Assembly (NCBI GenBank): GCA_025357915.1
Contig: JANYLH010000045.1
Location: forward strand, 1 to 35,568
DNA length: 35,568 nt
Reading direction: 5' to 3'
Source: Gammaproteobacteria bacterium
Lineage (GTDB): Bacteria; Pseudomonadota; Gammaproteobacteria; Steroidobacterales; Steroidobacteraceae
Position 1 is the stretch's first letter, and each line of letters begins with the position of its first letter. A program made the translations under genes and the position numbers. Shown piece by piece: positions 6,981-15,279 of this stretch. A model generated the notes under the pieces. That model saw only the letters and a list, made by a program, of their open reading frames with translations. It did not search any database and was not told the origin of the DNA.

Positions 6981-8312
6981 ATGGCCGTAAGTCGCGCGAT
7001 CGGATGGGAGCTGGAAGGCATGCCGCGCATTGTGCGCGGCGCGGGCAGCTACCTGTACGACGCGGCCGGAAATCGCTACCTGGACGGTTCCGGCGGGCCG
7101 GCCGCCTTCAGCCTCGGTCACGGCAACCGCGAAGTGAACGCGGCGATTGCCGCGCAGCTGGCGCAGGTGGCCTGCGGCTACCGCTACCTGTTCACCAGCG
7201 AGCCGCTCGAGCAGCTCACCGAGCTGGTGCTGCGCAAGTGTGGTCCGTTGTTCGGCCATATCGTCTTCGCCGCCAGCGGCTCGGAGGCTATCGAGGGTGC
7301 GATGAAGGTGGCGCTGCAGTATTGGGACGCGCAGGGGCTCCCGGACAAATGTCGCTTCATCGCCCGCGAGCGCTCCTACCACGGCAGCACAATCGGGGCG
7401 CTGTCGTTGTCCGGGTTTGCCGAGCGCCGCAAGTCATTTGAGCGGAGCCTCCTGGATGTTTCATTCGTGTCCGCGGCCAACGCCTACCGGCCCCCAACCG
7501 GTGTCGCAGCCACGGAACTTGTGCCGGCGCTTGCCGCCGAACTCGACGCGCGCATCCGCTCGCTCGGACCCGAAAACGTGGCGGCGTTTGTGTTCGAGCC
7601 GGTCGTGGGCGCGGCCGGTGGCGTCGTTCCCGCGCCGTCTGGATACGCACAGGCGGTGCGCGAGGTGTGTAGTCGCCACGACGTGCTGTTGATTGCGGAC
7701 GAAGTGATGTCTGGGTCGGGGCGCTGTGGGACGTGGAGCGCCCTGGAGCATGATGGCGTCGTGCCGGACATCATCGCCGTTGCAAAGGGACTGGCGGGCG
7801 GCTACATCCCGCTGTCGGCGACGATCTTTCGCCGCGATATTGGCGATGCGATCATGCACTCGCACGGAGCAATCCTGACCGGCCACACCTATTCCGGGCA
7901 CACCGCCGCCTGCGCGGCGGGCCTGGCGGTGCAACGCATCATCGAACGCGAGGCATTGCTCGATCGGGTGCGTTCACGCGGCGAGGTGCTGCGCGCTGCG
8001 CTGCGTGACTCGCTGGGGCGTTTCGCGGAGGTGGGCGATGTGCGCGGTCGCGGTTACTTCCTCGGCATCGAGTTCGTCCAGGATCGTGCCTCGAGAGTGC
8101 CGTTCCCGGCCGACCGCGGCTTGAGCGCGGACATCGGCCGGCGCGCTTTCCAGGACGGGCTGATCTGCTTTCCCTGCGCCGGGAACGCGGGCGGCGGGTT
8201 GGGCGATGTGATCATCATCGCGCCGCCCTACAATGCCAGCGACGCCGAGTTGTCGGAACTCGTCGATAGATTGACGCGTGCGGTGGAGCGCAGTCTGCTG
8301 CAGCAGGCGTGA
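6981..8312 (+). CDS. Class III pyridoxal-phosphate aminotransferase
   Basis: A 443-residue cytoplasmic fold-type I aminotransferase. Visible motifs are the N-terminal substrate loop YLDGSGGPAAFSLGHGNREV, the phosphate-binding AASGSEAIEGAMKVA (near 98-111), SYHGSTIGA (132-140), the cofactor-ring aspartate in LLIADEVMSGSGR (D240, E241) and the Schiff-base lysine K269 in IIAVAKGLAGGY. The C-terminal GRGYFLGIEF and a terminal PPYNASDAEL agree with the omega-amino-acid aminotransferase group. Substrate specificity cannot be read from the sequence. An in-frame TTG at 6975 exists, but ATG 6981 is the better start although no strong ribosome-binding site is visible. It is 19 nt upstream of the amidohydrolase, so the two are likely co-transcribed. 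Confidence 0.92.
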   Translation: MAVSRAIGWELEGMPRIVRGAGSYLYDAAGNRYLDGSGGPAAFSLGHGNREVNAAIAAQLAQVACGYRYLFTSEPLEQLTELVLRKCGPLFGHIVFAASGSEAIEGAMKVALQYWDAQGLPDKCRFIARERSYHGSTIGALSLSGFAERRKSFERSLLDVSFVSAANAYRPPTGVAATELVPALAAELDARIRSLGPENVAAFVFEPVVGAAGGVVPAPSGYAQAVREVCSRHDVLLIADEVMSGSGRCGTWSALEHDGVVPDIIAVAKGLAGGYIPLSATIFRRDIGDAIMHSHGAILTGHTYSGHTAACAAGLAVQRIIEREALLDRVRSRGEVLRAALRDSLGRFAEVGDVRGRGYFLGIEFVQDRASRVPFPADRGLSADIGRRAFQDGLICFPCAGNAGGGLGDVIIIAPPYNASDAELSELVDRLTRAVERSLLQQA

Positions 8313-8331
8313 ACAATCGGGAGTCTTGCAC

Positions 8332-10056
8332 ATGCGCCCAGGTGGCATCCACCGACTTTGCTGTCTGATCACACTCGCTTTTGCGATCGGGCGTCAGGCC
8401 GCCGCGAGCGACGCGCTGCTCACGCATGGTCACTTCTATACGGGTGACCCGAAGATGCCCTGGGCCGAGGCACTCGTGGTGCGGGGGAGCCGGATTGAGG
8501 CCATCGGGACCGACAAAGCGATGAGCCGGTGGCGGCACGGCAAGGGGCAAGTAATCGATCTGCACGGGAAGACGGTGATTCCGGGCATTGTCGATTCACA
8601 TATCCACTTGCTATTTGGTGCCTACGCGCTCCACGCCCTGCAACTGACGACGCCGGAGGCGAGCATCACCGTCAACAAGTCGGATGAGCTCATCGCGCGC
8701 CTCAAGGCGTATGCCGCAGCGCATCCGGACGACGCCGTGATTTTCGCGCGCGCCGACTTCAGCGCCGCGCCGCCCTCGACGCCGACCAGCGAACTGCTGG
8801 ACCGCGCGGTGCCGGATAGGCCGGTCGTGATCCATAACTCGTCGGAGCACGCGCTCTGGGTCAACACTGCGGCACTGCGGCTCGCGGGTATCACGGACTA
8901 TCCCGTTGCTGACCCCCAGGAAGAGCGTGGCATCATCCGCGATGCCAGCGGGCACCCGAGCGGAGTGCTGATCGAGGCCGGAATGGAGGTGATGGAGCGT
9001 GCGGTCGCCGCGCATGTGCCCGAGGAGGCGAGGCTCGCGATGTTGGAGATCGCAACGCGGTACCTCAGCAGTTTTGGCATTACCAGTGTCGTCAATGCGA
9101 CCGGCAGTCTCGACGAGCTCCGGCTTTACGCCGCACTTCGCGAGCGCGGCAAACTGACCGTGCGCACGCGCACGGCCATCGGCTCCGTGGCCGTGGCGCA
9201 TCGCCTCACGCCGGAGTTCTTGGCGGAACTTGAGCAGGCCCGTAGTCGTTACCACGACGAATGGGTGTCAGCGAACCTGGTCAAGTTCTTCGCCGACGGG
9301 TTCTCCGGGCTTATTCCGCCGCTGGTCTACGAACCGCACGCCTACGAGGCCCTGGTGACGGAGCTTGATCGCCGCGGCTACCAGGTCATGACTCACGCGG
9401 CGCGGAGCGACTCCGTGCACATGATTCTCGATACCTACGAGCGTGTCGAGGCGCAGAACGGGGCGCGCGACCGACGGCTTCGGGTCGAGCACGCCGACGT
9501 CACCGACGCAGCGGATATCCCGCGCTTCGCAGCGCTTGGGGTTTCGGTGGTCATGGAGCCGAGCTTCTGCTGCGCGGGGATCGGCCTCAATTACGATGCG
9601 GCTCACATGGTGCCCACGGACCGATGGAGAAGTTTTCTCGCCAACGGTACCGCCCTGGGCTTCGCCAGCGACTGGCCCTGCACGATGCCGCCCGATCCGT
9701 TCCTTGGAATACAACAGGCAGTGACCCGTGATGTGTGGCGCTCGACCGATACGGAGTCAATCGTCGGCAACCCTTTCGATGGCGCTGGGCAGGGCGGTGC
9801 CGCGCGGACCGGCGGCACTTACGTTCCCGCGGAGCGGATCAGCGTCGAGGACGCCGTAAAGGCCTACACGTTGGGCTCTGCGTATGCATCCTTTCTTGAC
9901 GAACGAGTGGGCACGCTCGAAGTGGGCAAGGAAGCGGACCTGGCCGTGCTTTCACAGGATCTGTTTTCGGTGCCACACGAGGCCATTGCCTCTACCCGCG
10001 TGCTTATGACGATGGTGGGCGGCGAGGTCGTGTTCCGGAACGGGTCGTTGCAGTGA
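8332..10056 (+). CDS. Exported amidohydrolase (YtcJ-like, Amidohydrolase_3)
   Basis: A 574-residue metal-dependent hydrolase. Residues 1-25 form a signal peptide (RLCCLITLAFAIGRQAAAS), so it acts outside the cytoplasm. The small beta domain (LVVRGSRIEAIGTDKAM) is followed by the metal site VIPGIVDSHIHLLFG (H90, H92), VEHADVTDAADIPRFAALGV (a metal histidine in EHAD), ASDWPCTMPPDPF (the catalytic aspartate region) and the closing beta strands EVGKEADLAVLSQDLF. This order is that of the YtcJ group; the substrate is unknown. ATG 8332 is chosen because it starts the signal peptide; the frame itself is open back into the aminotransferase. The stop overlaps the PhzF remnant start as GTGA. Confidence 0.9.
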   Translation: MRPGGIHRLCCLITLAFAIGRQAAASDALLTHGHFYTGDPKMPWAEALVVRGSRIEAIGTDKAMSRWRHGKGQVIDLHGKTVIPGIVDSHIHLLFGAYALHALQLTTPEASITVNKSDELIARLKAYAAAHPDDAVIFARADFSAAPPSTPTSELLDRAVPDRPVVIHNSSEHALWVNTAALRLAGITDYPVADPQEERGIIRDASGHPSGVLIEAGMEVMERAVAAHVPEEARLAMLEIATRYLSSFGITSVVNATGSLDELRLYAALRERGKLTVRTRTAIGSVAVAHRLTPEFLAELEQARSRYHDEWVSANLVKFFADGFSGLIPPLVYEPHAYEALVTELDRRGYQVMTHAARSDSVHMILDTYERVEAQNGARDRRLRVEHADVTDAADIPRFAALGVSVVMEPSFCCAGIGLNYDAAHMVPTDRWRSFLANGTALGFASDWPCTMPPDPFLGIQQAVTRDVWRSTDTESIVGNPFDGAGQGGAARTGGTYVPAERISVEDAVKAYTLGSAYASFLDERVGTLEVGKEADLAVLSQDLFSVPHEAIASTRVLMTMVGGEVVFRNGSLQ

Positions 10057-10416
10057 CCGTTACGCTGTATCGAATCGCCGCGTTCTCGGACGGCCCGGCC
10101 GGCGGGAACCCGGCCGGCGTGTGGATCGGCCCCGAGTTGCCTGCGTCCGATGAGATGCAGCAGATCGCCGCGGACGTGGGCTACTCGGAAACGGCCTTTG
10201 CCGCACGCGTGGGCGGCCGGTGGCGCGTGCGCTGTTTTTCGCCGCAGAGCGAGGTTCCGTTCTGCGGGCACGCGACGATCGCGCTCCAGGCTGGCGACCA
10301 TGAACTACGAACTGGAGCGGGGTCGCGAGTTCATGCGCTCGATCATTCACGCGCAGATACCCGAGCCCAGAGGTGCGTCGATTCGCGTGTCAGGCACCGC
10401 CCGGCTGATGACGTAG
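10053..10416 (+). pseudogene. PhzF-family epimerase/isomerase pseudogene with internal deletion
   Basis: From GTG 10053 the frame reads TVTLYRIAAFSDGPAGGNPA with NPAGV, then VGYSETAFAA, and FSPQSEVPFCGHATIAL, all N-terminal landmarks of PhzF proteins. Right after CGHATIALQ (about 10290) the family match ends. In another frame, 10290-10416 reads MNYELERGREFMRSIIHAQI followed by GASIRVSGTARLM, which matches the C-terminal end of PhzF (EQG.EMGRPS, then IRV.G.A). Some 150-170 residues from the middle are missing and the two ends are out of frame. The intact family is about 260-300 residues. It is coupled to the amidohydrolase by GTGA. The pathway of this operon has therefore lost its third gene, or it is supplied elsewhere. 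Confidence 0.8.
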
Positions 10417-10450
10417 GCATCGGGCATGGGCGCGCGAGCCATCCGCTGCG

Positions 10451-12010
10451 TCAATGCGCGGAGCGGGTCCCCGGCGCGCCAAACGGCCCGCGCGCATACC
10501 AGACAAAGGGAATCAGCACGAAGAACGCGACGGCCAGCAGGTGGAAGACGTCATTGGCGCCGAGCGTCATGGCCTGCTGGGTGACAAAGCGATTGGTGTA
10601 TTCCAGGGCGGCGGAACCGGAAAACCCATGGCTGGCCAGTTGCCGGTGCAAGGCTTGCCACGCGGGCGAATCCGCGCGGATGTGCTCGGCCAGCACCGCG
10701 TGGTGATAGTCCGAGCGGGTGTTCCACAGATAGACGCACACCGCCGTGGAAATGCCGCCGGAAATCGTGCGGATGAAATTGCTGAGGCCCGCGGCGGAGG
10801 CCAGTTCCGCCGGCGTGACCCCCGACATGACGATCTGGTTCAGCGGCAGGAAGAACAACGGCATGCCGATACCCTGGAACAACCGCGGCCACGCCAGTTG
10901 CGGGAAACTCGCGGTCTCGTTGAGTCCGGCGACCCACCAGATGTTCACCGCGAACACCAGGAAGGCGAAGGATGCAGCCGCGCGCAGGTTCATGCGATGG
11001 AGATTGCGGCCGATGATCGGCGCCAGGAACAGCGCCAGGATGCCCACCGGCGCCATGGCCAGGCCCGCCCAGGTGCTGGTGTATCCCAGCGTCGTCTGCA
11101 GCCAGAGTGGGAACACCACGTTGATGCCGGTAAAGGCGAAATAGGCCACGGCGATGGTTGCGCTTCCGACCAGGAAGTTGCGGCGCTGGAACAGATGCAG
11201 GTCAACCACCGGGTGCCGGTCGGTCAGTTCCCAGGGGATCATGAAGCCGAGCGCGACCACAGCTATCACGGCGGCCGCAATGATCTCGACAGAATCGAAC
11301 CAGTCCTGCTCGTTGCCGTTGTCGAGCATGAACTGGAGGCTTGCCACGCCGATGATCAACAGCCCGAGGCCGACCGCGTCGATCGGCGAGCGGGTCTTGA
11401 TCGATTCGCGCCGCCGTAATATGACGCCGATGATCAGGGCCGCGGCGATACCGACCGGCACGTTGATGTAGAAAAGCCAGGGCCAGGAGAGATTGTCGGT
11501 GATCCAGCCGCCCATGATGGGTCCGAAGATCGGCGCGATGATCACCACCATGGCCCACAATCCCAGCGCCAGGCCGCGCTGCTTCACCGGATAATTGCGC
11601 AGCAGCAACGCCTGGCCGACGGACATCATCGGCCCGGACACCAGGCCCTGGATGAGGCGGCCGGCGATCAGCATCGGCATGCTGGTCGCCAGTCCGCACG
11701 CCGCCGAGAACAGCACGAACAGCAGCGCCGAGGTGACGAAGGTGCGCACTTCGCCAAACTGGCGGCCGATCCAGCCGGTCAGCGGCTGCACCACGGCGGC
11801 CGCCAACATGTAGGAGCTGATCGCCCAGGTGCCCTCCGAGGGGCTGACCGCGAGGCTCCCGGCGATCGAGGGCACCGAGACGTTGACGATCGTCATGTCC
11901 AGGATTTCCATGAACGAGGCGATCGAAACCGCAATGGTCAGCAATACCAGCTTCATGCCATGAAGCGGCAGGTACTCGCCGAATTCGTCGCGCGGCTCGG
12001 AAGCGGTCAC
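10451..12010 (-). CDS. DHA2-family (EmrB/QacA-like) drug efflux transporter
   Basis: A 519-residue inner-membrane major-facilitator protein with the 14-segment DHA2 layout. Motifs include the first-helix ILDMTIVNVSVPSIAGSL (D.TIVNVALP type), motif A-like GWIGRQFGEVRTF, motif C in FGPIMGGWITDN and SWPWLFYINVPVG (the signature of the EmrB group). The start is GTG at 12010; the next candidate is ATG for MKLVL, which would remove 18 residues. It lies 29 nt downstream of the HlyD-type adaptor gene, and is the last gene of a MarR / outer-membrane factor / adaptor / pump operon. The cargo is unknown; relatives export hydrophobic drugs and fatty acids. Confidence 0.92.
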   Translation of the reverse strand: MTASEPRDEFGEYLPLHGMKLVLLTIAVSIASFMEILDMTIVNVSVPSIAGSLAVSPSEGTWAISSYMLAAAVVQPLTGWIGRQFGEVRTFVTSALLFVLFSAACGLATSMPMLIAGRLIQGLVSGPMMSVGQALLLRNYPVKQRGLALGLWAMVVIIAPIFGPIMGGWITDNLSWPWLFYINVPVGIAAALIIGVILRRRESIKTRSPIDAVGLGLLIIGVASLQFMLDNGNEQDWFDSVEIIAAAVIAVVALGFMIPWELTDRHPVVDLHLFQRRNFLVGSATIAVAYFAFTGINVVFPLWLQTTLGYTSTWAGLAMAPVGILALFLAPIIGRNLHRMNLRAAASFAFLVFAVNIWWVAGLNETASFPQLAWPRLFQGIGMPLFFLPLNQIVMSGVTPAELASAAGLSNFIRTISGGISTAVCVYLWNTRSDYHHAVLAEHIRADSPAWQALHRQLASHGFSGSAALEYTNRFVTQQAMTLGANDVFHLLAVAFFVLIPFVWYARGPFGAPGTRSAH

Positions 12011-12039
12011 TGGTGGATGCCCTGGACTGCCGGACTACG

Positions 12040-13212
12040 CTAGCGCGCGCCACCCAAATTGTCCGTGATGATCGCATCGGCGGCCGCATCCGCGCGCGCG
12101 ATGTCGGCGGTGTACACGTCAGTGCTGGCGCCGCCGCTGGCGCGCGGCGCGGCCGCGAGCATCGCGCCGCCCCGCTCATGCGTATCTACGGTGACCGTGG
12201 TCGATAGCCCGATGCGCAGCGGGTGCCGCGCCAGGTCCTCCGGCGCAATGGACACACGCACCGGCACGCGCTGCACCACCTTGATCCAGTTGCCCGACGC
12301 GTTCTGCGCCGGGAGCACGGAAAAGGCCGCCCCGGTCCCTGCCGCCATGCCAATGACCTTGCCGTGAAAGATCACGGCCCCGCCATACAGATCGCTCCGC
12401 ACCTGCGCGGGCTGCCCCAGGCGCAGGTGACGCAACTGTCCTTCCTTGAAGTTGGCTTCGACCCACAGATGCTGGAGCGGGATGAGGCTGAGCAGCGCTT
12501 CACCGGGCAGGATGTGCTGGCCAAGCTGCACGCTGCGGAGCGCCACGTAGCCGGTGACCGGCGCAACGATCGCGTTGCGGCTGGCGTTGACCCACGCGTC
12601 GCGGTACAGGGCTTTCGCCTCCTGCACGGCGGGGTTGTCGCGCAGCGGCACGCCATCGACCAGCGCACGCGCGGCGTCTGCCTGGCGCTGCGCCTGCGCA
12701 AGGCTGGCGCGCGCCATCGCCACCGCCTCTTCGGCGTGCGTGATTTCCTCCGGCGCCACCGCCTGCTCGGCGAGGAGCGGCGAGCGCCGTGCGTAATCGG
12801 CCGCGGCGCGCGCCAGCTCGAGCCTGCCGCGGGTGACCAGGGCATCGTACTGCCCGGCCATGGCCTGTTGCTGGCGCGCCTGCCGCACCGTGCGTGCCAG
12901 GGCACTCGCGGCCCGGTTCAGCGCCGTCCCGGCATCGGTCGGATCCAGGCGCACCAACACCTGGCCGGCGTTGACGAGGTCGGTATTGTCGGCGTGGACA
13001 CCCACGACCGTACCGGCGATCTGCGCCGTGACGGTGACCTGGTTGCCGCCGACATACGCATCGTCGGTCTTTTCGCGCTCGGACAACACCACGAACCACA
13101 GCAGGAACCACAGGATGCCGAGCACGGCGAAGACGCTGGCGACGATCGTCAGGATGCGGCGGCGCCTGCCGTTCGGAACGGCAGCGGGCGTGGCATCAGT
13201 CGTGGTATTCAT
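12040..13212 (-). CDS. HlyD/EmrA-like membrane fusion protein
   Basis: A 390-residue periplasmic adaptor linking the DHA2 pump to the outer-membrane channel. A cytoplasmic basic segment (PNGRRRRILTIVAS) precedes one membrane span (about 20-43). Next comes the lipoyl-domain half TDDAYVGGNQVTVTAQIAGT, a long alanine-rich alpha-helical hairpin (about 100-190), the second lipoyl half NAIVAPVTGYVALRSVQLGQ and a beta-barrel part WVEANFKEGQLRHLRLGQPA, typical of EmrA. The start ATG at 13212 overlaps the upstream NodT-type gene stop (ATGA, 13209-13212), so expression is coupled. There are no odd features. Confidence 0.93.
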   Translation of the reverse strand: MNTTTDATPAAVPNGRRRRILTIVASVFAVLGILWFLLWFVVLSEREKTDDAYVGGNQVTVTAQIAGTVVGVHADNTDLVNAGQVLVRLDPTDAGTALNRAASALARTVRQARQQQAMAGQYDALVTRGRLELARAAADYARRSPLLAEQAVAPEEITHAEEAVAMARASLAQAQRQADAARALVDGVPLRDNPAVQEAKALYRDAWVNASRNAIVAPVTGYVALRSVQLGQHILPGEALLSLIPLQHLWVEANFKEGQLRHLRLGQPAQVRSDLYGGAVIFHGKVIGMAAGTGAAFSVLPAQNASGNWIKVVQRVPVRVSIAPEDLARHPLRIGLSTTVTVDTHERGGAMLAAAPRASGGASTDVYTADIARADAAADAIITDNLGGAR

Positions 13213-14639
13213 GGTGTGTTTGTCGATCCGATGGTGCGGGGCAAGTCCTCGAACCCGCCGCCCAGCGCGCGCTGCAGGGCAATGTCGGCAGAGATCCCGG
13301 CGGCGTCGAGTTGCACCAGGGCATCGCGCTGCACGAGCAGGGCGTTTTGCGCGCTCAGCGCCGGACGGATGTCGGTGAGGCCCTGCCTGGCGCGCGCAGC
13401 CGCGCTGCGCTGTAGTTCGGTGATGGCCTCGAGTTGCGCCAGTTGCTGCGTGCGCTCGGCCGCCGCCTGCTCGCCTGCGACCACGCTGCTGGCCACTTCG
13501 CGTGCGGCGCCGATGATCGCGTCGTTGTAGGTCGCAACCGTCGCGTTGATTTCGGCGTCGGCAGCGCCCAGCTGCGCCGCTCGCAGCCCGTGGTCAAAGA
13601 GCGGCAGGTGGATCGCGGCGCCGATCTGGGGAACGGCGCTGCCGGCGCGCAGGAGGTTATCCAGTTCGATGCTCTGCAGGCCGGCCAGCGCTTTCAGCGA
13701 TAGGTCCGGGTAGTACTGCGCGGCGGCGACGTGACGCCGGCGCTGCGCCGCCTCGACACGCCAGCGGCTGGCGGCAATGTCCGGCCGGCGCGCGAGCAGG
13801 TCCAGGCGCACGTCGTCCGGTATCGCCGGCGACAAGACCGGCAGCGCCCTGGCCACGAGCGAGGGCAGCCCGGCCACCGCGTGCCCGGTCAGCGCCGCCA
13901 GGGCGACGAGCCGCAGCTGCGTCAAACCTTGCAGCGCCGCGAGTTGCCCGCGCGCTGCGGCGAGTTCGGCGCTGGCTTTACTCTGCTCGTCCGCGGAGTC
14001 GATGGCCGCGCGTGCCCGTGCGGCGTCGATGGCCGCCATGCGGGTGAGCGTTGCGATCCGCTCCTGGACCAGCGCGAGGCGGGCCTGATCCGCCTGCCAG
14101 CCGAAGTAGGTGTCGGCCACCGAGCTGGCCAGCAGGAGTGCCGCGGCGGAACGGTCGGCCGCGGCGGCGTGCGCCTCGTTCGTGGCCGCCTCCACGCTGG
14201 CGCGCTGCTTGCCCCACCAGTCGAAGGTGTAGCTCGCCGAGAGGTACAGGTCCGTCTGGTTGTACCAGTTGAAACCGAGGAATTTCGGCGGGAACAGGCC
14301 GTGGTCGCTCAGGCGCTGTCGCCCCGTCTGCGCACCCGCGTCGACCCGCGCACCCGCTGCGGCGGCCGTAACCCGCACCGACTCACGCGCGCTATCGAAG
14401 CGCGCATGTGCGGCGGCCAGCGTCGGACTGTCGCCGAGCGCCATGCCGACCAGCTGATCCAGCGTGGCATCCTGGTAGCGTTGCCACCAGTTCGAACCGG
14501 GCCACTGTCCCCCTGCTGGCAGTTGCGTTCCGGCGAGCGGAACTTCGCGCAACATGGCCGCTCGCGCGGCGGGCCCGCCGGCCGCACAGGCGGCCAGGGC
14601 GGCGCACACCAGCAGCAAGACGAAGCCCCGTACCCTCAT
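13209..14639 (-). CDS. NodT-family outer-membrane efflux lipoprotein
   Basis: A 476-residue TolC-like outer-membrane channel. The N-terminus is a lipoprotein signal (MRVRGFVLLLVCAALAACAA, lipobox LAAC, acylated C18). The body has WWQRYQDATLDQLVGMAL, the family W...F.DP.L..L opening, and then two TolC-type repeat halves with long helices (QADQARLALVQERIATLTRM; AQYYPDLSLKALAG). The frame is open for 98 more codons before ATG 14639, but those run over the MarR gene, and the lipobox together with the ATGA overlap at 14636-14639 decides the start. It is the second gene of the efflux operon. Confidence 0.92.
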   Translation of the reverse strand: MRVRGFVLLLVCAALAACAAGGPAARAAMLREVPLAGTQLPAGGQWPGSNWWQRYQDATLDQLVGMALGDSPTLAAAHARFDSARESVRVTAAAAGARVDAGAQTGRQRLSDHGLFPPKFLGFNWYNQTDLYLSASYTFDWWGKQRASVEAATNEAHAAAADRSAAALLLASSVADTYFGWQADQARLALVQERIATLTRMAAIDAARARAAIDSADEQSKASAELAAARGQLAALQGLTQLRLVALAALTGHAVAGLPSLVARALPVLSPAIPDDVRLDLLARRPDIAASRWRVEAAQRRRHVAAAQYYPDLSLKALAGLQSIELDNLLRAGSAVPQIGAAIHLPLFDHGLRAAQLGAADAEINATVATYNDAIIGAAREVASSVVAGEQAAAERTQQLAQLEAITELQRSAAARARQGLTDIRPALSAQNALLVQRDALVQLDAAGISADIALQRALGGGFEDLPRTIGSTNTP

Positions 14640-15160
14640 CCGTGCTGGCCCTTGCCGGCGGCGGCGTCTTCGCGGGTGAGCTGCGTAAACAGCTTTCTCA
14701 GGTCGCGCAGCAAGCGGGCCTTCTCCGCCTGGGTGAAATCCTTGTACAGGTCGCGCGTGTAGCCGAACATGCGCGGCAGCACCTCGCGCACCAGCTGCTC
14801 GCCTTGCGGAGTGATCTTGATGTCCATGCGCCGCCGGTCCGCGTCGCTGAGCACGCGCGTGATGAGGTTGCGGGCCACCAGTGCGTCGCCGATGCGCGTC
14901 ATGCTGGCCGGGCTGTGCGCCAGGCTCGCGCACAAGTCACTCGGGCAGGCGACGCCCTCGGGAGCGGAGAACAGCGACAACAGGGTGCGGAATTCGACAT
15001 CGGTCAACTGCTGGGGGCTGATGACCTCGTCTATATGCGCGGTCATCACTCGCCCCATCAGGATGATCACGCGGCTGAGCAGCGCTTCGGTCACGGGGAG
15101 TCCGGGCAGGCGTTCGGCCGCGCGCCGTATTCCCTGCTCGACGGTGGTGATCCGGTCCAA
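14636..15160 (-). CDS. MarR-family transcriptional regulator
   Basis: A 174-residue winged-helix regulator. The core reads QQLTDVEFRTLLSLFSAPEG, then CPSDLCASLAHSPASMTRIG (the recognition helix) and VARNLITRVLSDADRRRMDI (the wing, with the R..D.R family motif), followed by a helical dimer domain. No in-frame ATG lies near the expected start; TTG at 15160, with an AGGA 9-12 nt upstream, is the best start. It heads the efflux operon and is divergent from an amidohydrolase gene, with 119 bp between the start codons. MarR proteins repress adjacent efflux genes and let go on binding small phenolic ligands; this is family knowledge. Confidence 0.9.
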   Translation of the reverse strand: MDRITTVEQGIRRAAERLPGLPVTEALLSRVIILMGRVMTAHIDEVISPQQLTDVEFRTLLSLFSAPEGVACPSDLCASLAHSPASMTRIGDALVARNLITRVLSDADRRRMDIKITPQGEQLVREVLPRMFGYTRDLYKDFTQAEKARLLRDLRKLFTQLTREDAAAGKGQHG

Positions 15161-15209
15161 GGGGAGGTCCTGGCATGAAGGATGTAAAGAGCGGCTTGTA
15201 TTTTACTAC

Positions 15210-15220
15210 GGAAATATTCC
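15210..15220. promoter_or_regulatory. Candidate MarR operator between efflux operon and amidohydrolase
   Basis: GGAA, ATA, TTCC at 15210-15220 is a short inverted repeat inside the 119-bp divergent region, and a second overlapping pair (CGGA...TCCG, 15209-15224) surrounds it. An AT-rich patch next to it would suit overlapping promoters. The repeat is short, so the call is tentative. Confidence 0.3.
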
Positions 15221-15279
15221 TCCGCAAAGCATATTCGGCAGCCATTGTCTTTTGGCCGCCCATCCGCGAGGGTAGCTGC

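Noticed and set aside
10454..11419. 321-codon open frame on the plus strand opposite the DHA2 pump
   Set aside because: Composition is typical of antisense shadow, rich in Arg, Gln and His, with no membrane or family signature.
12223..13530. 435-codon open frame on the plus strand
   Set aside because: It is antisense to the HlyD-type gene and the end of the outer-membrane factor; both have clear family motifs and this does not.
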